Below, in pieces: positions 18,555-27,319 of a DNA stretch of 64,000 nt. The first letter of the stretch is position 1. Each line of letters opens with the position of its first letter. Position numbers and translations under genes: made by a program. The notes beneath the pieces were generated by a model. That model did no database searches. It saw only the letters and a list, made by a program, of their open reading frames with translations, and was not told the origin of the DNA. Source of the DNA: Paenibacillus silvisoli (GTDB lineage: Bacteria > Bacillota > Bacilli > Paenibacillales > Paenibacillaceae). The stretch covers positions 1,269,001-1,333,000 of the forward strand of contig NZ_CP133017.1 in the NCBI RefSeq assembly GCF_030866765.1, given 5' to 3'.

Positions 18555-19937
18555 ATGCTGAAGAACGGAACCGGAACATCCACGACGTCCATAGAAGGTG
18601 CGGCAGTAGCGAAAAAGATCTCCATCGGCATTATCGGAACCGCCGAGCTGGTGGGGCGGATTTTGAAGGTAGCGAAGGCATTCCCGTCGTTCCGGCCGAT
18701 CCCGGTCGTCTATGAGCAGGAGTGCGATGCGCCGCGTCTGGCGGAAGAGATCGAGGACGAGGTTGAAGTGCTGCTGGCCTCGGGCCCCGTTCCGTACCAA
18801 CGCATTCGGGGAGAAGCGGCTGTGAAGGTGGCGCTCCATCATGTGCCGCTGACGGATACGGGCTTATACCGGGCGTTATTCCGATTGAAAAATACGCTCG
18901 GCTCGGAGAAACGGCTTCGGGTTTCGATCGATACGCTCAGCAGGCCAACGGTGGACAAGGCGCTGCAGGAGATTAACGAAACGCGGATTGAACCGATCCA
19001 TTACGAAGGCTCGATGTATGCGTCCCGGGAGCAGTTGATTGCTTTTCATCGGCAGCAATACGAGTCCGGCTTATGCGATGCGGCGCTGACAGCGGAGGAG
19101 TCGGTCGCTCGCGAGCTGACGGAGCTGGCGATTCCGAACGAATGGCTCATTCCGACCGATCCGAACATCACGGTGGCGTTAGAGCGGGCGCTGCTCTCGA
19201 CGGAAACGCGCCAGAGCCGGGAAGCGCAGGTGGTGGTCGGCCTCATTAACCTGGATCAATTCGAAAAGCATGTCCACGTGCATGCGTCGGAGCATGAAGT
19301 GCAGAAGCTCAAGCTGGATATCCATCGGCTGCTGCTGGATTACGTGGAATCGCTTGACGGCTACCTGACCCATCTTGGCGGGGATGAGTATTTATTTTTT
19401 ACGACGCGCGGCATATTCGAAAGGGTCACCGGGGGTTATAAATCGATCTCGCTTGGCCGGAGCGTGTACGACCGGTTCGGGCTTTCGCTCAGCATCGGCA
19501 TGGGTTTCGGACGTTCGGCGGACGAGGCCGGGACGCATGCCCGCATCGCGCTTCGCAAGTCGAAGGACGCGGGCGGAGACACCTGCTTCATCGTCGGCGA
19601 GGACCGGACGTTGATCGGGCCGCTGGCGATGACGGATCCGCTGGAGTATGCTTTGTCGCTTACGGATGCGGAGCTGATCAAGCAAGCGGAGGATGCCGGG
19701 ATGACATCCGGCTACTTGAGCAGGCTCATGGCGCAGGTGGCGAGAACCGGGAGGACGGACTATCAGGTTCACGAGCTGGCGGCGATGCTGGACATTAGCG
19801 TCAGGAGCACGCACCGGCTGCTGCTGCAATGGATCGACCATGGCTTGATCGCCATCGCTGCCGTCGAGAAGGTGCCGAAGGGAAGGCCGCGGCAAATTTA
19901 TCGTCTCGCATTTTTGCGGGATAAAGCAGGGATATAG
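18555..19937 (+). CDS. Transcriptional regulator with sensor, GGDEF-like and HTH domains
   Basis: 460 residues. Residues about 20-195 form an alpha/beta sensor-like domain (ISIGIIGTAELVGRILKVAK...). Residues about 220-355 form a GGDEF/GTP-cyclohydrolase-III-like palm domain with VVVGLINLDQFEKHV, the central motif LGGDEYLFFTT, and LSLSIGMGFGRSADEAGTHA. A C-terminal helix-turn-helix (about 400-460) shows YQVHELAAMLDISVRSTHRLLLQW. GGDEY would allow nucleotide binding, but the usual c-di-GMP synthase context (membrane or PAS sensor) is missing. It probably controls the epimerase/lyase genes downstream. The exact family is not known to me. Confidence 0.7.
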   Translation: MLKNGTGTSTTSIEGAAVAKKISIGIIGTAELVGRILKVAKAFPSFRPIPVVYEQECDAPRLAEEIEDEVEVLLASGPVPYQRIRGEAAVKVALHHVPLTDTGLYRALFRLKNTLGSEKRLRVSIDTLSRPTVDKALQEINETRIEPIHYEGSMYASREQLIAFHRQQYESGLCDAALTAEESVARELTELAIPNEWLIPTDPNITVALERALLSTETRQSREAQVVVGLINLDQFEKHVHVHASEHEVQKLKLDIHRLLLDYVESLDGYLTHLGGDEYLFFTTRGIFERVTGGYKSISLGRSVYDRFGLSLSIGMGFGRSADEAGTHARIALRKSKDAGGDTCFIVGEDRTLIGPLAMTDPLEYALSLTDAELIKQAEDAGMTSGYLSRLMAQVARTGRTDYQVHELAAMLDISVRSTHRLLLQWIDHGLIAIAAVEKVPKGRPRQIYRLAFLRDKAGI

Positions 19938-19946
19938 CAGTGCTGG

Positions 19947-19971
19947 GGCCGCCTACGGGCGGTCTTTTTTA
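19947..19971 (+). terminator. Terminator after the GGDEF-like regulator
   Basis: Hairpin GGCCGCC-TAC-GGGCGGTC followed by T6. It separates the regulator from the next two genes, which therefore need their own promoter. Confidence 0.85.
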
Positions 19972-20068
19972 TGTGCGATTTAAAGTCAATTTAAAGAAAT
20001 TGTCTTTTAATAGAGGGGCCTCTAAGATGAAGATACATCCTACATTTCTTGGAGGGGGGACGAGAGCA

Positions 20069-21085
20069 ATGAGAACGGTCGAAGAGCTGGAGGCCAAGCT
20101 TGCGGAGCCATCCGAAGCGCTTATTGAAGACGTGAAAGGAATCGAAGGGGATATATTGCTGCTTGGCGTCGGCGGGAAAATGGGGCCGAGCTTGGCGCGG
20201 CTGCTGCTGAACGCCATCCGCGCGGCAGGGGTACATAAACGGGTCATCGGGGTATCCCGTTTCTCGGAACGCGGACTGCAGGAGCGGCTTGAGGCGGACG
20301 GGGTGGAGACGATCGCTTGCGATTTGCTGGACGATGAGGCGCTTCAAGCGCTCCCCGATGTCCCGAACGTCATCTATATGGCCGGCAACAAGTTCGGCAC
20401 GACCGGCAACGAGTCGTTCACGTGGGCGATGAACGCGTATTTGCCCGGCCGCGTTGCGGAGAAATATCGGCATTCGCGCATCGTCGTCTTTTCCTCCGGC
20501 AACGTCTACCCGTTCACTCCGGTCGGCTATGGCGGGGCAAGCGAGTCGGTGCCGCCTTCTCCGGTCGGCGAATATGGCCAATCATGTCTCGGGCGGGAGC
20601 GCGTTTTCGAGCATTTTTCGAAGCGGTATGGGATTCCAATGCTGATTTACCGGCTCAATTATGCGATCGATATGCGCTATGGCGTGCTGCTCGAGCTGGC
20701 CCGCTCGGTAAAGGAAGGAAGGCCGGTCAACCTGACGATGGGCTACGCCAATGTCATCTGGCAGGGCGATGCGAACGAAATCGCGATCCGCTCCTTGCTC
20801 GCTTGCGAGGCGCCGGCCGCATTCATGAACGTAACGGGGCCGGAAACGGTGTCGATCCGCTGGGCGGCTGAGGAGTTCGGCAAGCGGTTCGGCGTCGAGC
20901 CGGTGTTCGAAGGCACGGAGGCGAGCGACGCGCTGCTGAACAACGCCGCCAAATGCCAGCAGCGCTTCGGGTACCCCCGCGTCTCGCTGCTGCAAATGAT
21001 CGATTGGGCAGCGGAGTGGGTTGCTGCAGGCGGGGCGACGCTGAATAAACCGACGCATTTTCAAGAGCGAAAGGGGAAGTTTTAG
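20069..21085 (+). CDS. NAD-dependent epimerase/dehydratase (extended SDR)
   Basis: 338 residues from ATG 20069 (GGAGGGGG 10 nt upstream); the open frame extends further up but through the terminator region. The Rossmann start is unusual: ILLLGVGGKMGPSLARLLL in place of GxxGxxG. Ser/Tyr positions of the SDR active site can be placed at VFSSGNVYPF and PVGEYGQSCLGRE (YxxxxxGRE in place of YxxxK), so the catalytic Lys appears to be missing. It sits 3 nt before the DapA-like gene, a tight two-gene operon. Confidence 0.78.
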   Translation: MRTVEELEAKLAEPSEALIEDVKGIEGDILLLGVGGKMGPSLARLLLNAIRAAGVHKRVIGVSRFSERGLQERLEADGVETIACDLLDDEALQALPDVPNVIYMAGNKFGTTGNESFTWAMNAYLPGRVAEKYRHSRIVVFSSGNVYPFTPVGYGGASESVPPSPVGEYGQSCLGRERVFEHFSKRYGIPMLIYRLNYAIDMRYGVLLELARSVKEGRPVNLTMGYANVIWQGDANEIAIRSLLACEAPAAFMNVTGPETVSIRWAAEEFGKRFGVEPVFEGTEASDALLNNAAKCQQRFGYPRVSLLQMIDWAAEWVAAGGATLNKPTHFQERKGKF

Positions 21086-21088
21086 CCG

Positions 21089-22162
21089 ATGAGTCCGAAG
21101 AAGCCTTTGACTCCCGAACAGCATCGCGCCCTGCATGACGGACTGGTCATTCCGGCGCATCCCTTAGCGCTTGATGAGCATCGTCTGCTTGATGAAAGGC
21201 ATCAGCGGGCTTTGACTCGCTACTATATGGCCTCCGGCGCGGGCGGCATCGCAGTGGGCGTCCATTCGACGCAGTTTGAAATTCGCGACCCGAAGTTCAA
21301 TTTATACGAGCGCGTGCTTCGTCTTGCATCGGAGGAAGTGGAGCGGGCCGGCCTGCAGCGTCCGTTTCTGCGCATTGCGGGCATATGCGGTCCGGTTCCG
21401 CAGGCGCTCGGCGAGGCGGAAACGGCAGCGGGACTCGGTTACGATGCCGGCTTGCTCAGCATGGGCGGACTCTCGGGGCTGTCGGAGCTCGAACTGCTGA
21501 AGCGAACGGAGCAAGTAGCGGAGCGGATTCCGGTCGTTGGCTTCTATTTGCAGCCTTCGGTTGGCGGAAAGGTGTTCAGCTTTGATTTTTGGCGGGCGTT
21601 TGCGGATATTCCGGGCGTCGTTGCGATCAAGCTTGCGCCATTCAACCGCTACCAGACGATCGATGTCGTTCGGGCCGTCTGCTGCTCGGAGCGAAGAGAC
21701 GACATCGCGCTTTATACCGGCAATGACGACAATATCGTCAACGATCTGCTGACGGTCTATCGGTTCAAGGCGGGCGAGCGGATCATTGAGAAAAGGATCG
21801 TCGGCGGCTTGCTCGGCCATTGGGCGGTTTGGACAAGAAAAGCGGTGGAGCTGCTGGACGAAATTAAAGGAGTCCGCTCGGAGGAGCAGGGGCGTCTATC
21901 GGCGGAGTGGCTGTCGAGAAACATTGAGGTGACGGACGCGAACGCGGCCTTTTTCGATCCGGCGCATGGGTTTGCAGGCTGCATCCCGGGCATTCACGAG
22001 GTGCTGCGGCGGCAAGGGCTGATGAAAGGGACATGGTGCTTGAACCCGCACGAGGAGCTGTCGCCTGGCCAGAAGGATGAAATTGACCGGATCTACCGGG
22101 ATTATCCGCACCTGAACGATGACGCGTTCGTGCGCGAGCATTTGGCGGAGTGGCTGTCGTAG
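21089..22162 (+). CDS. Dihydrodipicolinate synthase (DapA) family lyase
   Basis: 357 residues, longer than DapA (about 290). TIM barrel with the Schiff-base lysine K181 in GVVAIKLAPFNRYQT and the conserved Tyr in VVGFYLQPSVGG. The extra C-terminal 60 residues (GTWCLNPHEELSPGQKDEI...) and divergence around the barrel argue against true DapA. Class I aldolases of this superfamily cleave 2-keto-3-deoxy sugar acids or N-acetylneuraminate. With the linked epimerase, sugar-acid catabolism is likely (inference). Confidence 0.82.
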   Translation: MSPKKPLTPEQHRALHDGLVIPAHPLALDEHRLLDERHQRALTRYYMASGAGGIAVGVHSTQFEIRDPKFNLYERVLRLASEEVERAGLQRPFLRIAGICGPVPQALGEAETAAGLGYDAGLLSMGGLSGLSELELLKRTEQVAERIPVVGFYLQPSVGGKVFSFDFWRAFADIPGVVAIKLAPFNRYQTIDVVRAVCCSERRDDIALYTGNDDNIVNDLLTVYRFKAGERIIEKRIVGGLLGHWAVWTRKAVELLDEIKGVRSEEQGRLSAEWLSRNIEVTDANAAFFDPAHGFAGCIPGIHEVLRRQGLMKGTWCLNPHEELSPGQKDEIDRIYRDYPHLNDDAFVREHLAEWLS

Positions 22163-22176
22163 TAGCGCGTGCGTGT

Positions 22177-22217
22177 AAAAAAGCCGGGCGGACCTGCTGG
22201 GTCCGCCCGGCTTTTTC
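22177..22217. terminator. Bidirectional terminator between convergent genes
   Basis: AAAAAAGCCGGGCGGACC-TGCT-GGGTCCGCCCGGCTTTTT: an 18-bp stem with A and T tracts on the two sides. Confidence 0.95.
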
Positions 22218-22221
22218 GCGT

Positions 22222-23082
22222 TTAGATAATAGAGGTGAGCCTGTCGGCATTGTCCGCGATATGCTCGTACGCGCGTTTTAACTCGTTGATCGATTCCGAG
22301 TTTCCGTGAATATGCGTATTCACTTTGTTGACCGATTGCATCATCAGAACGATGGATTTCTGGATATCGCTCAGCTGATTCGAAATCGTTTCCGCCGACT
22401 TTTTGCTGGAATCGGCCATTTTGCGGATTTCGTTGGCGACCACCGCGAAGCCGCGTCCTTGTTCTCCAGCCCGCGCCGCTTCGATCGCTGCGTTCAACCC
22501 GAGCAGATGCGATTGCGATGCCACCTCTTCCACGAAGGAGGCAACCTTTTTGATTTCTTCCAGGTTCGTTTTCACGACATCCGACTCGCGGTTCAGCATG
22601 TCCATATCGCTGACGATCGTTTGCGATGACTCGTAAACTTCATTCGTGCTGGCGGTCATTTGCTCAACGACGGAAATAAATTCATGTGTGCTATTGTACA
22701 AAATCGTCTGCCGCTCCGTAATATCCGTCGCGATCTTGATGACCGCGCGAACCTGTCCGGCGCCGTCAACGACAGGCGTGTAAAACGCATCCAGCCATAT
22801 CCGCTGACCGGCTTTCGTAATTCGTTGAACCTTATCGTGGAACGCAATTCGATTACGCAGCTTCTCCCAGAACTGCGCGTATTCAGCACTTCCCGCAAAA
22901 GACGGCAAACAGAGCTGACTGTGATGCATGTGCTGCAATTGTTGGATGGAGTAACCGACGACGTTCGAAAAGTTATCATTCGCCCATTGGATCTTTCCCT
23001 GTGGATCAAAAACAATCAGCGCTTGAGACATCTCAATTGCTTTAAATAAAAGACTTGTATCCATTTCAATTTGATTGTTCAT
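22222..23082 (-). CDS. Soluble PAS-domain methyl-accepting chemotaxis protein
   Basis: 286 residues with no membrane segment. A PAS domain (about 8-125) shows [23 protein letters not shown] and a PAC tail ([14 protein letters not shown]). A short MCP signalling hairpin follows, with the invariant tip [25 protein letters not shown] (split here as [17 protein letters not shown] and [19 protein letters not shown]). It should bind CheA/CheW in the cytoplasm and sense a small molecule or redox state through PAS. It is monocistronic. Confidence 0.9.
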   Translation of the reverse strand: MNNQIEMDTSLLFKAIEMSQALIVFDPQGKIQWANDNFSNVVGYSIQQLQHMHHSQLCLPSFAGSAEYAQFWEKLRNRIAFHDKVQRITKAGQRIWLDAFYTPVVDGAGQVRAVIKIATDITERQTILYNSTHEFISVVEQMTASTNEVYESSQTIVSDMDMLNRESDVVKTNLEEIKKVASFVEEVASQSHLLGLNAAIEAARAGEQGRGFAVVANEIRKMADSSKKSAETISNQLSDIQKSIVLMMQSVNKVNTHIHGNSESINELKRAYEHIADNADRLTSII

Positions 23083-23189
23083 GTCTGTTCCCGCCCCGTG
23101 TAGTCGAATCGTTCAATCCTTCTATCGTCAGCAAAGGGGCGTTTTTTTATCGAGGGATGCGTGTTTGGATGATTTTCGTAATTTTAGAT

Positions 23190-23250
23190 AAAAAAAGAAG
23201 AGGCTGGGCCAACCCTTCGCGCGGTACGCGATGGTTGACTCAGCCTTTTA
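23190..23250 (-). terminator. Terminator of the minus-strand epimerase gene
   Basis: An imperfect stem, AGGCTGNGNCAACC pairing with GGTTGACTCAGCCT, around an inner CGCG hairpin. The A tract upstream on + becomes a U tract on the minus transcript. Confidence 0.75.
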
Positions 23251-23252
23251 TT

Positions 23253-24128
23253 TTATAGATGATCCGGCAGCTCGGAAGGTACTCGCAGGCCGGTGACGTC
23301 GAGGCCGCGCGCATCGCGAGCCTTCAGATCGCGCAGAAATTCGGTGAACCCGATCGCCGGCTTCCAGCCGAGCACGGATTCCGCTTCGGAGAGATCATGC
23401 TGCTCGACGGTTCCCGGCAGCTTGATCCCGTATTTCCCGATTAAGGCGCGTGCGCCTGGGACTTGCTGTTCGCACCAATCCGGGCCGAGTTCTTTGAAGT
23501 TGCCGATGACTTCTTCCGGCATGCCATGGTTCGTGTGCACAATGGTGCGGAAGAGGCCGAACTTGCGGTTTGCCGCGGCTTCCACGGAAGCAACCGTTGC
23601 GGCGGCGATGTCGCGGCGGTCTACGCCGTTTGCGAGCAGGCGCGTGCCGAACTCCAGGTAGGGGCGCGGAATAAATTCGTGGTAGCGAAGCATCGCGATC
23701 GATGCGCCGGTCATTTCGTGATACGTTCTGCACAGATCCTCGCCAATGACCTTCGATACGCTGTACACCGATCCCCAGCCATACGCCATCGAGGATGCGT
23801 ACACGATGGATTGAATCCCCTCTTGCCGGCATGCCTCGAGCACATTGAACGTCCCGTCCACATTCACGGCAAAAATCGTCTCGTCGCTCACCGGCGGATT
23901 ATGCGCGCAATGCCAAGCCGCCAGATGCACGACGGCATCCATTCCTTTTACCGCGCCGCGGACGTCGCCCGTCGTCCGGGTGTCGCAGCGAACAAATTCA
24001 ACCTCGGCCAAGTCAGCCGCCGGCGAGGGAAATACATCGGCCATTCTCACCGTATGGCCTGCCTGAAGCAGCGCCCGGCAAACGGCTTGCCCGCCATTGC
24101 CGGATGCGCCGGTAACAAGTACTTTCAT
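23253..24128 (-). CDS. NAD-dependent epimerase/dehydratase (extended SDR)
   Basis: 291 residues. Rossmann motif VTGASGNGGQAVCR (residues 4-17, GxxGxxG type), DAVVHLAAWH, and VYASSMAYGWGSVYSVSKV, where YSVSK is the YxxxK catalytic pair. Such enzymes act on nucleotide sugars or on sugar acids (uronate dehydrogenase is a close size match at about 265-290 residues). It stands alone with its own terminator, so the substrate is not indicated by context. Confidence 0.85.
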   Translation of the reverse strand: MKVLVTGASGNGGQAVCRALLQAGHTVRMADVFPSPAADLAEVEFVRCDTRTTGDVRGAVKGMDAVVHLAAWHCAHNPPVSDETIFAVNVDGTFNVLEACRQEGIQSIVYASSMAYGWGSVYSVSKVIGEDLCRTYHEMTGASIAMLRYHEFIPRPYLEFGTRLLANGVDRRDIAAATVASVEAAANRKFGLFRTIVHTNHGMPEEVIGNFKELGPDWCEQQVPGARALIGKYGIKLPGTVEQHDLSEAESVLGWKPAIGFTEFLRDLKARDARGLDVTGLRVPSELPDHL

Positions 24129-24230
24129 CTACAAATTCCCTCGCTTTCTATGTTTATTATGATGATTATAGCATGGGAACGGTGGTTGGTAATGGATAAA
24201 ATGGCGGGGAGCGGCGGTGTGATGCGGTAA

Positions 24231-24470
24231 CGCCGAAAACTCACTAAACTAGCCTCGTTTGCGTCGGATAACGGTTATTCCGCTATTCGAAGCGGAAAGT
24301 GGGCGCATAGGCGTTCGATAGCGGATATGCCGCTCTCGATGGTGCGGGTGCGCCGAAAATTCACTAAACTAGCCTCGTTTGCGTCGGATAACGGTTATTC
24401 CGTTATTCGAAGCGGAAAGTGGGCGCATAGGCGTTCGATAGCGGATATGCCGCTCTCGACGGTGCAGGTG
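24231..24470. repeat. 120-bp tandem duplication containing family B palindromes
   Basis: Units 24231-24350 and 24351-24470 differ at four positions only. Each holds the palindrome with AGCGGATATGCCGCT (24316-24338 and 24436-24458), a second dyad near GGTTATTCCG, and a spacer starting CGCCGAAAA. Part of the unit recurs at 62974-63116. The whole 24129-24796 interval (668 bp) holds no credible gene. Confidence 0.93.
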
Positions 24471-24509
24471 CGCCGAACCCCAACTAATATAGCTCGTCAA
24501 TTGGAATTC

Positions 24510-24692
24510 GAGAGCATCATATCGTGCACTTGGCATCAGATTCGGTTGTTTTCGGCGTCGAATGCACGATTTCGTGCACTCACCAGCCGGAACGGCGGGA
24601 AGTTGGTTAGTTTTGCAGCGGAGAGCATCATATCGTGCACTTGGCATCAGATTCGGTTGTTTTCGGAGGCGAGTGCACGATTTCGTGCACTC
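24510..24692. repeat. Pair of 72-bp direct repeats with TGCACGA-TT-TCGTGCA palindromes
   Basis: Copies at 24510-24581 and 24621-24692 differ at three positions and are separated by 39 bp. Each begins GAGAGCATCATATCGTGCAC and ends with the perfect 16-bp dyad TGCACGATTTCGTGCA. Confidence 0.92.
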
Positions 24693-24796
24693 GCGCCAGG
24701 GCGGCCGGCCCCACACAAGAATGTTCAGGGCGTATTCAGCCAACGGCCGGAATAACTATATAAAGATGAGCAGCGCGATTCAAAGGGAAAGAGGGA

Positions 24797-25726
24797 ATGA
24801 CGATGAACACCATGCCTCAATCGGCGGGACTGCGCTTCAAGGAAGCGGTTCGAAGCGAAAAGCCGCTGCAGGTAGCGGGCGCCATTAACGCCTACGCAGC
24901 CATGCTGGCGGAAAGCGCCGGCTTCAAGGCGCTGTACGTATCCGGCGCAGGCGTTGCCAACGCCTCGTTCGGATTGCCCGATCTGGGCATTACGACGCTG
25001 AACGACGTGCTGGAGGACGTGCGCCGCATCACCACCGCGACAAGCCTGCCCGTCCTCGTCGATGCCGATACGGGCTTCGGCAGCGCATTCAGCATCGGGC
25101 GGACGATTCGCGAGATGACGGCTGCCGGAGCGGCCGGCGTGCATATCGAGGACCAAGTCATGGCGAAGCGCTGCGGGCACCGGCCGGGCAAGGCGATCGT
25201 CAGCCAAGCGGAGATGGTCGACCGCATCAAGGCGGCTGTCGATGCGAAGACGGACGCGGATTTTGTCGTGATGGCGCGTACGGATGCGCTGGCGGTCGAA
25301 GGCATCGACGCGGCGATCGAGCGGTCGCTGGCGTGCGTGGAAGCGGGCGCCGATATGATTTTCGCGGAAGCGGTGGCGGATCTCGAGCAATACCGCAAGT
25401 TTGCGGAAGCGGTCAAGGTGCCGGTGCTCGCCAACATTACCGAGTTCGGCAAGACGCCGCTGTTCACGACCGAAGAGCTCGGCCAAGCGGGCGTCAGCCT
25501 CGTCCTCTATCCGCTGTCCGCATTCCGGGCGATGAACGCCGCCGCATTGAAGGTGTATCGCACCATAAGGGCGCACGGCACGCAGCGCGATGTCGTCGAT
25601 GTCATGCAGACGCGCCAAGAGCTTTACGAGTTTCTGAACTACTACGATTACGAGAAGAAGCTGGACGCTCTGTTCGAGAAGGAAAAGGACGATAAGGAGG
25701 GACCCAACGATGTCGTCTCCAATTAA
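24797..25726 (+). CDS. prpB: Methylisocitrate lyase (isocitrate lyase/PEP mutase family)
   Basis: 309 residues, normal for PrpB. The catalytic loop motif KRCGHRPGK places the base C126. Metal-binding segments [11 protein letters not shown] and [15 protein letters not shown] are intact. PrpB cleaves 2-methylisocitrate to pyruvate and succinate in the methylcitrate cycle of propionate oxidation. Its stop lies inside prpD (17-nt overlap), so the pair is coupled. A methylcitrate synthase gene (prpC) is not in the window. Confidence 0.87.
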   Translation: MTMNTMPQSAGLRFKEAVRSEKPLQVAGAINAYAAMLAESAGFKALYVSGAGVANASFGLPDLGITTLNDVLEDVRRITTATSLPVLVDADTGFGSAFSIGRTIREMTAAGAAGVHIEDQVMAKRCGHRPGKAIVSQAEMVDRIKAAVDAKTDADFVVMARTDALAVEGIDAAIERSLACVEAGADMIFAEAVADLEQYRKFAEAVKVPVLANITEFGKTPLFTTEELGQAGVSLVLYPLSAFRAMNAAALKVYRTIRAHGTQRDVVDVMQTRQELYEFLNYYDYEKKLDALFEKEKDDKEGPNDVVSN

Positions 25727-27152
25727 CAACGTTCGCGGGGAGCCGGATAAGGTCATCGCCGACATCGCCGACTACGTGACGAATGTCGAGATTAGCAGCG
25801 AAGAGGCGATGCAGACGGCTCGTCTCTGCCTCATGGACACGCTCGGCTGCGGCTTGCTTGCGCTTCGCTATCCGGAGTGCACGAAGCATCTCGGGCCAAT
25901 CGTCCCGGGAACGATCGTGCCGAACGGGGCCAAAGTACCCGGCACCCAATTCCAGCTCGATCCGGTGACGGCGGCCTTCAACATCGGCTGCATGATCCGC
26001 TGGCTCGATTACAACGATACGTGGCTGGCGGCGGAATGGGGGCATCCTTCGGACAATCTCGGGGGCATTCTCGCCGTCGCCGATTACTTAAGCCGCGTGC
26101 GCGCAGCGGAAGGAAAGGCGCCGCTGACGATGCGAAGCGTGCTGGAGAGCATGGTCAAAGCGCATGAAATTCAAGGCGTGCTCGCGCTCGAAAACAGCTT
26201 TAACCGGGTCGGGCTCGACCATGTCATCCTCGTCAAAGTCGCCTCGACGGCCGTCGTAGCGGCCTTGCTCGGCGCAAGCAAAACGGAAATCGAAAACGCG
26301 GTGTCGAACGCCTGGATCGACGGACAAGCGCTGCGGACGTACCGCCACGCGCCGAATACGGGCTCCCGCAAATCGTGGGCGGCAGGCGATGCGACAAGCC
26401 GCGCCGTGCGTCTCGCGCTGATGGCGATCAAAGGCGAGATGGGCTATCCGACCGCGCTCACCGCGAAGACGTGGGGCTTTTATGACGTGCTTTTTCGAGG
26501 GAATGCGTTCAAATTCCAGCGTCCGTACGGCAGCTACGTGATGGAGCAGGTGTTGTTTAAAATCTCGTTCCCCGCCGAGTTTCACGCCCAAACGGCGGTA
26601 GAATGCGCCATCCGGCTGCACCGGCAGGCGGCCGGACGTCTCGATGAAATCGACCGCGTCGAGCTGACGACGCATGAATCCGCGATCCGGATCATCGATA
26701 AGAAAGGGCCGCTTCACAATCCGGCGGACCGTGACCACTGCCTGCAATACATGGCGGCTATCGGTCTCATATACGGCGAGCTGACGGCGGACCATTACGA
26801 GGATGCCGCGGCAAGCGACCCTCGCATCGACGCTCTGCGCGATAAGATGGTCGTCGTCGAGAATCAACGCTATTCGAAGGAGTACCACGATCCCGATAAA
26901 CGGTCCATCGCCAACGCGATTCAGCTGTTTTTCAAGGATGGCAGCGCGACGGAGAAGGCGGAGGTCGAGTACCCGATCGGCCATCGCCGCCGCAGGGCGG
27001 AAGGCATTCCGCTGCTGGAGCGCAAATTCGCGGACAACTTGGCGACCCGATTCCCGAGCAAACAGGCGAAGGCAATCTATGAGCTGTGCCAGGAACAGCA
27101 AAGGCTGGAAGCGATGCCGGTACATGAGTTTAGCGATTTGTTTACGATTTGA
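25710..27152 (+). CDS. prpD: 2-methylcitrate dehydratase (MmgE/PrpD family)
   Basis: 480 residues, the usual PrpD length. Recognisable segments include [42 protein letters not shown] (active-site region), and [12 protein letters not shown] near residue 290. It dehydrates 2-methylcitrate to 2-methylaconitate. The ribosome binding site AAGGAGG (25694-25700) lies within prpB. The pair ends with a terminator. Confidence 0.9.
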   Translation: MSSPINNVRGEPDKVIADIADYVTNVEISSEEAMQTARLCLMDTLGCGLLALRYPECTKHLGPIVPGTIVPNGAKVPGTQFQLDPVTAAFNIGCMIRWLDYNDTWLAAEWGHPSDNLGGILAVADYLSRVRAAEGKAPLTMRSVLESMVKAHEIQGVLALENSFNRVGLDHVILVKVASTAVVAALLGASKTEIENAVSNAWIDGQALRTYRHAPNTGSRKSWAAGDATSRAVRLALMAIKGEMGYPTALTAKTWGFYDVLFRGNAFKFQRPYGSYVMEQVLFKISFPAEFHAQTAVECAIRLHRQAAGRLDEIDRVELTTHESAIRIIDKKGPLHNPADRDHCLQYMAAIGLIYGELTADHYEDAAASDPRIDALRDKMVVVENQRYSKEYHDPDKRSIANAIQLFFKDGSATEKAEVEYPIGHRRRRAEGIPLLERKFADNLATRFPSKQAKAIYELCQEQQRLEAMPVHEFSDLFTI

Positions 27153-27156
27153 GAGA

Positions 27157-27182
27157 GCCGGGCCGCGAGCCCGGCTTTTTTC
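27157..27182 (+). terminator. Terminator of prpBD
   Basis: Hairpin GCCGGGC-CGC-GAGCCCGGC with T6. Confidence 0.92.
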
Positions 27183-27237
27183 TGCGGATGGGATCGCGGC
27201 CTGAGCTCGTTAGCACAAGACTAGGAAAACATTCATA

Positions 27238-27266
27238 TTGGCGCACCAACCGGATTCCGTTACAAT
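27238..27266 (+). promoter_or_regulatory. Sigma-A promoter of yesN/yesM-type genes
   Basis: -35 TTGGCG (27238-27243), 17-bp spacer, -10 TACAAT (27261-27266). Confidence 0.72.
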
Positions 27267-27319
27267 GGGGTAAATGTTTTTTTGGAAGCTGTCTACCTAC
27301 TTACCCGAGGTGATTGCCT

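Noticed and set aside
18555..19937. Active diguanylate cyclase
   Set aside because: The domain sits in a soluble HTH protein without typical input modules and with a Y in GGDEY; enzymatic activity cannot be claimed from sequence, so it is listed as GGDEF-like only.
24231..24692. Possible CRISPR array
   Set aside because: Only two copies of each repeat, units of 120 and 72 bp, spacers not unique, no cas genes.
24327..24755. 142-codon open frame in the repeat region
   Set aside because: It runs through the tandem intergenic repeats, has no ribosome binding site and repeats its own sequence because of the DNA duplication.
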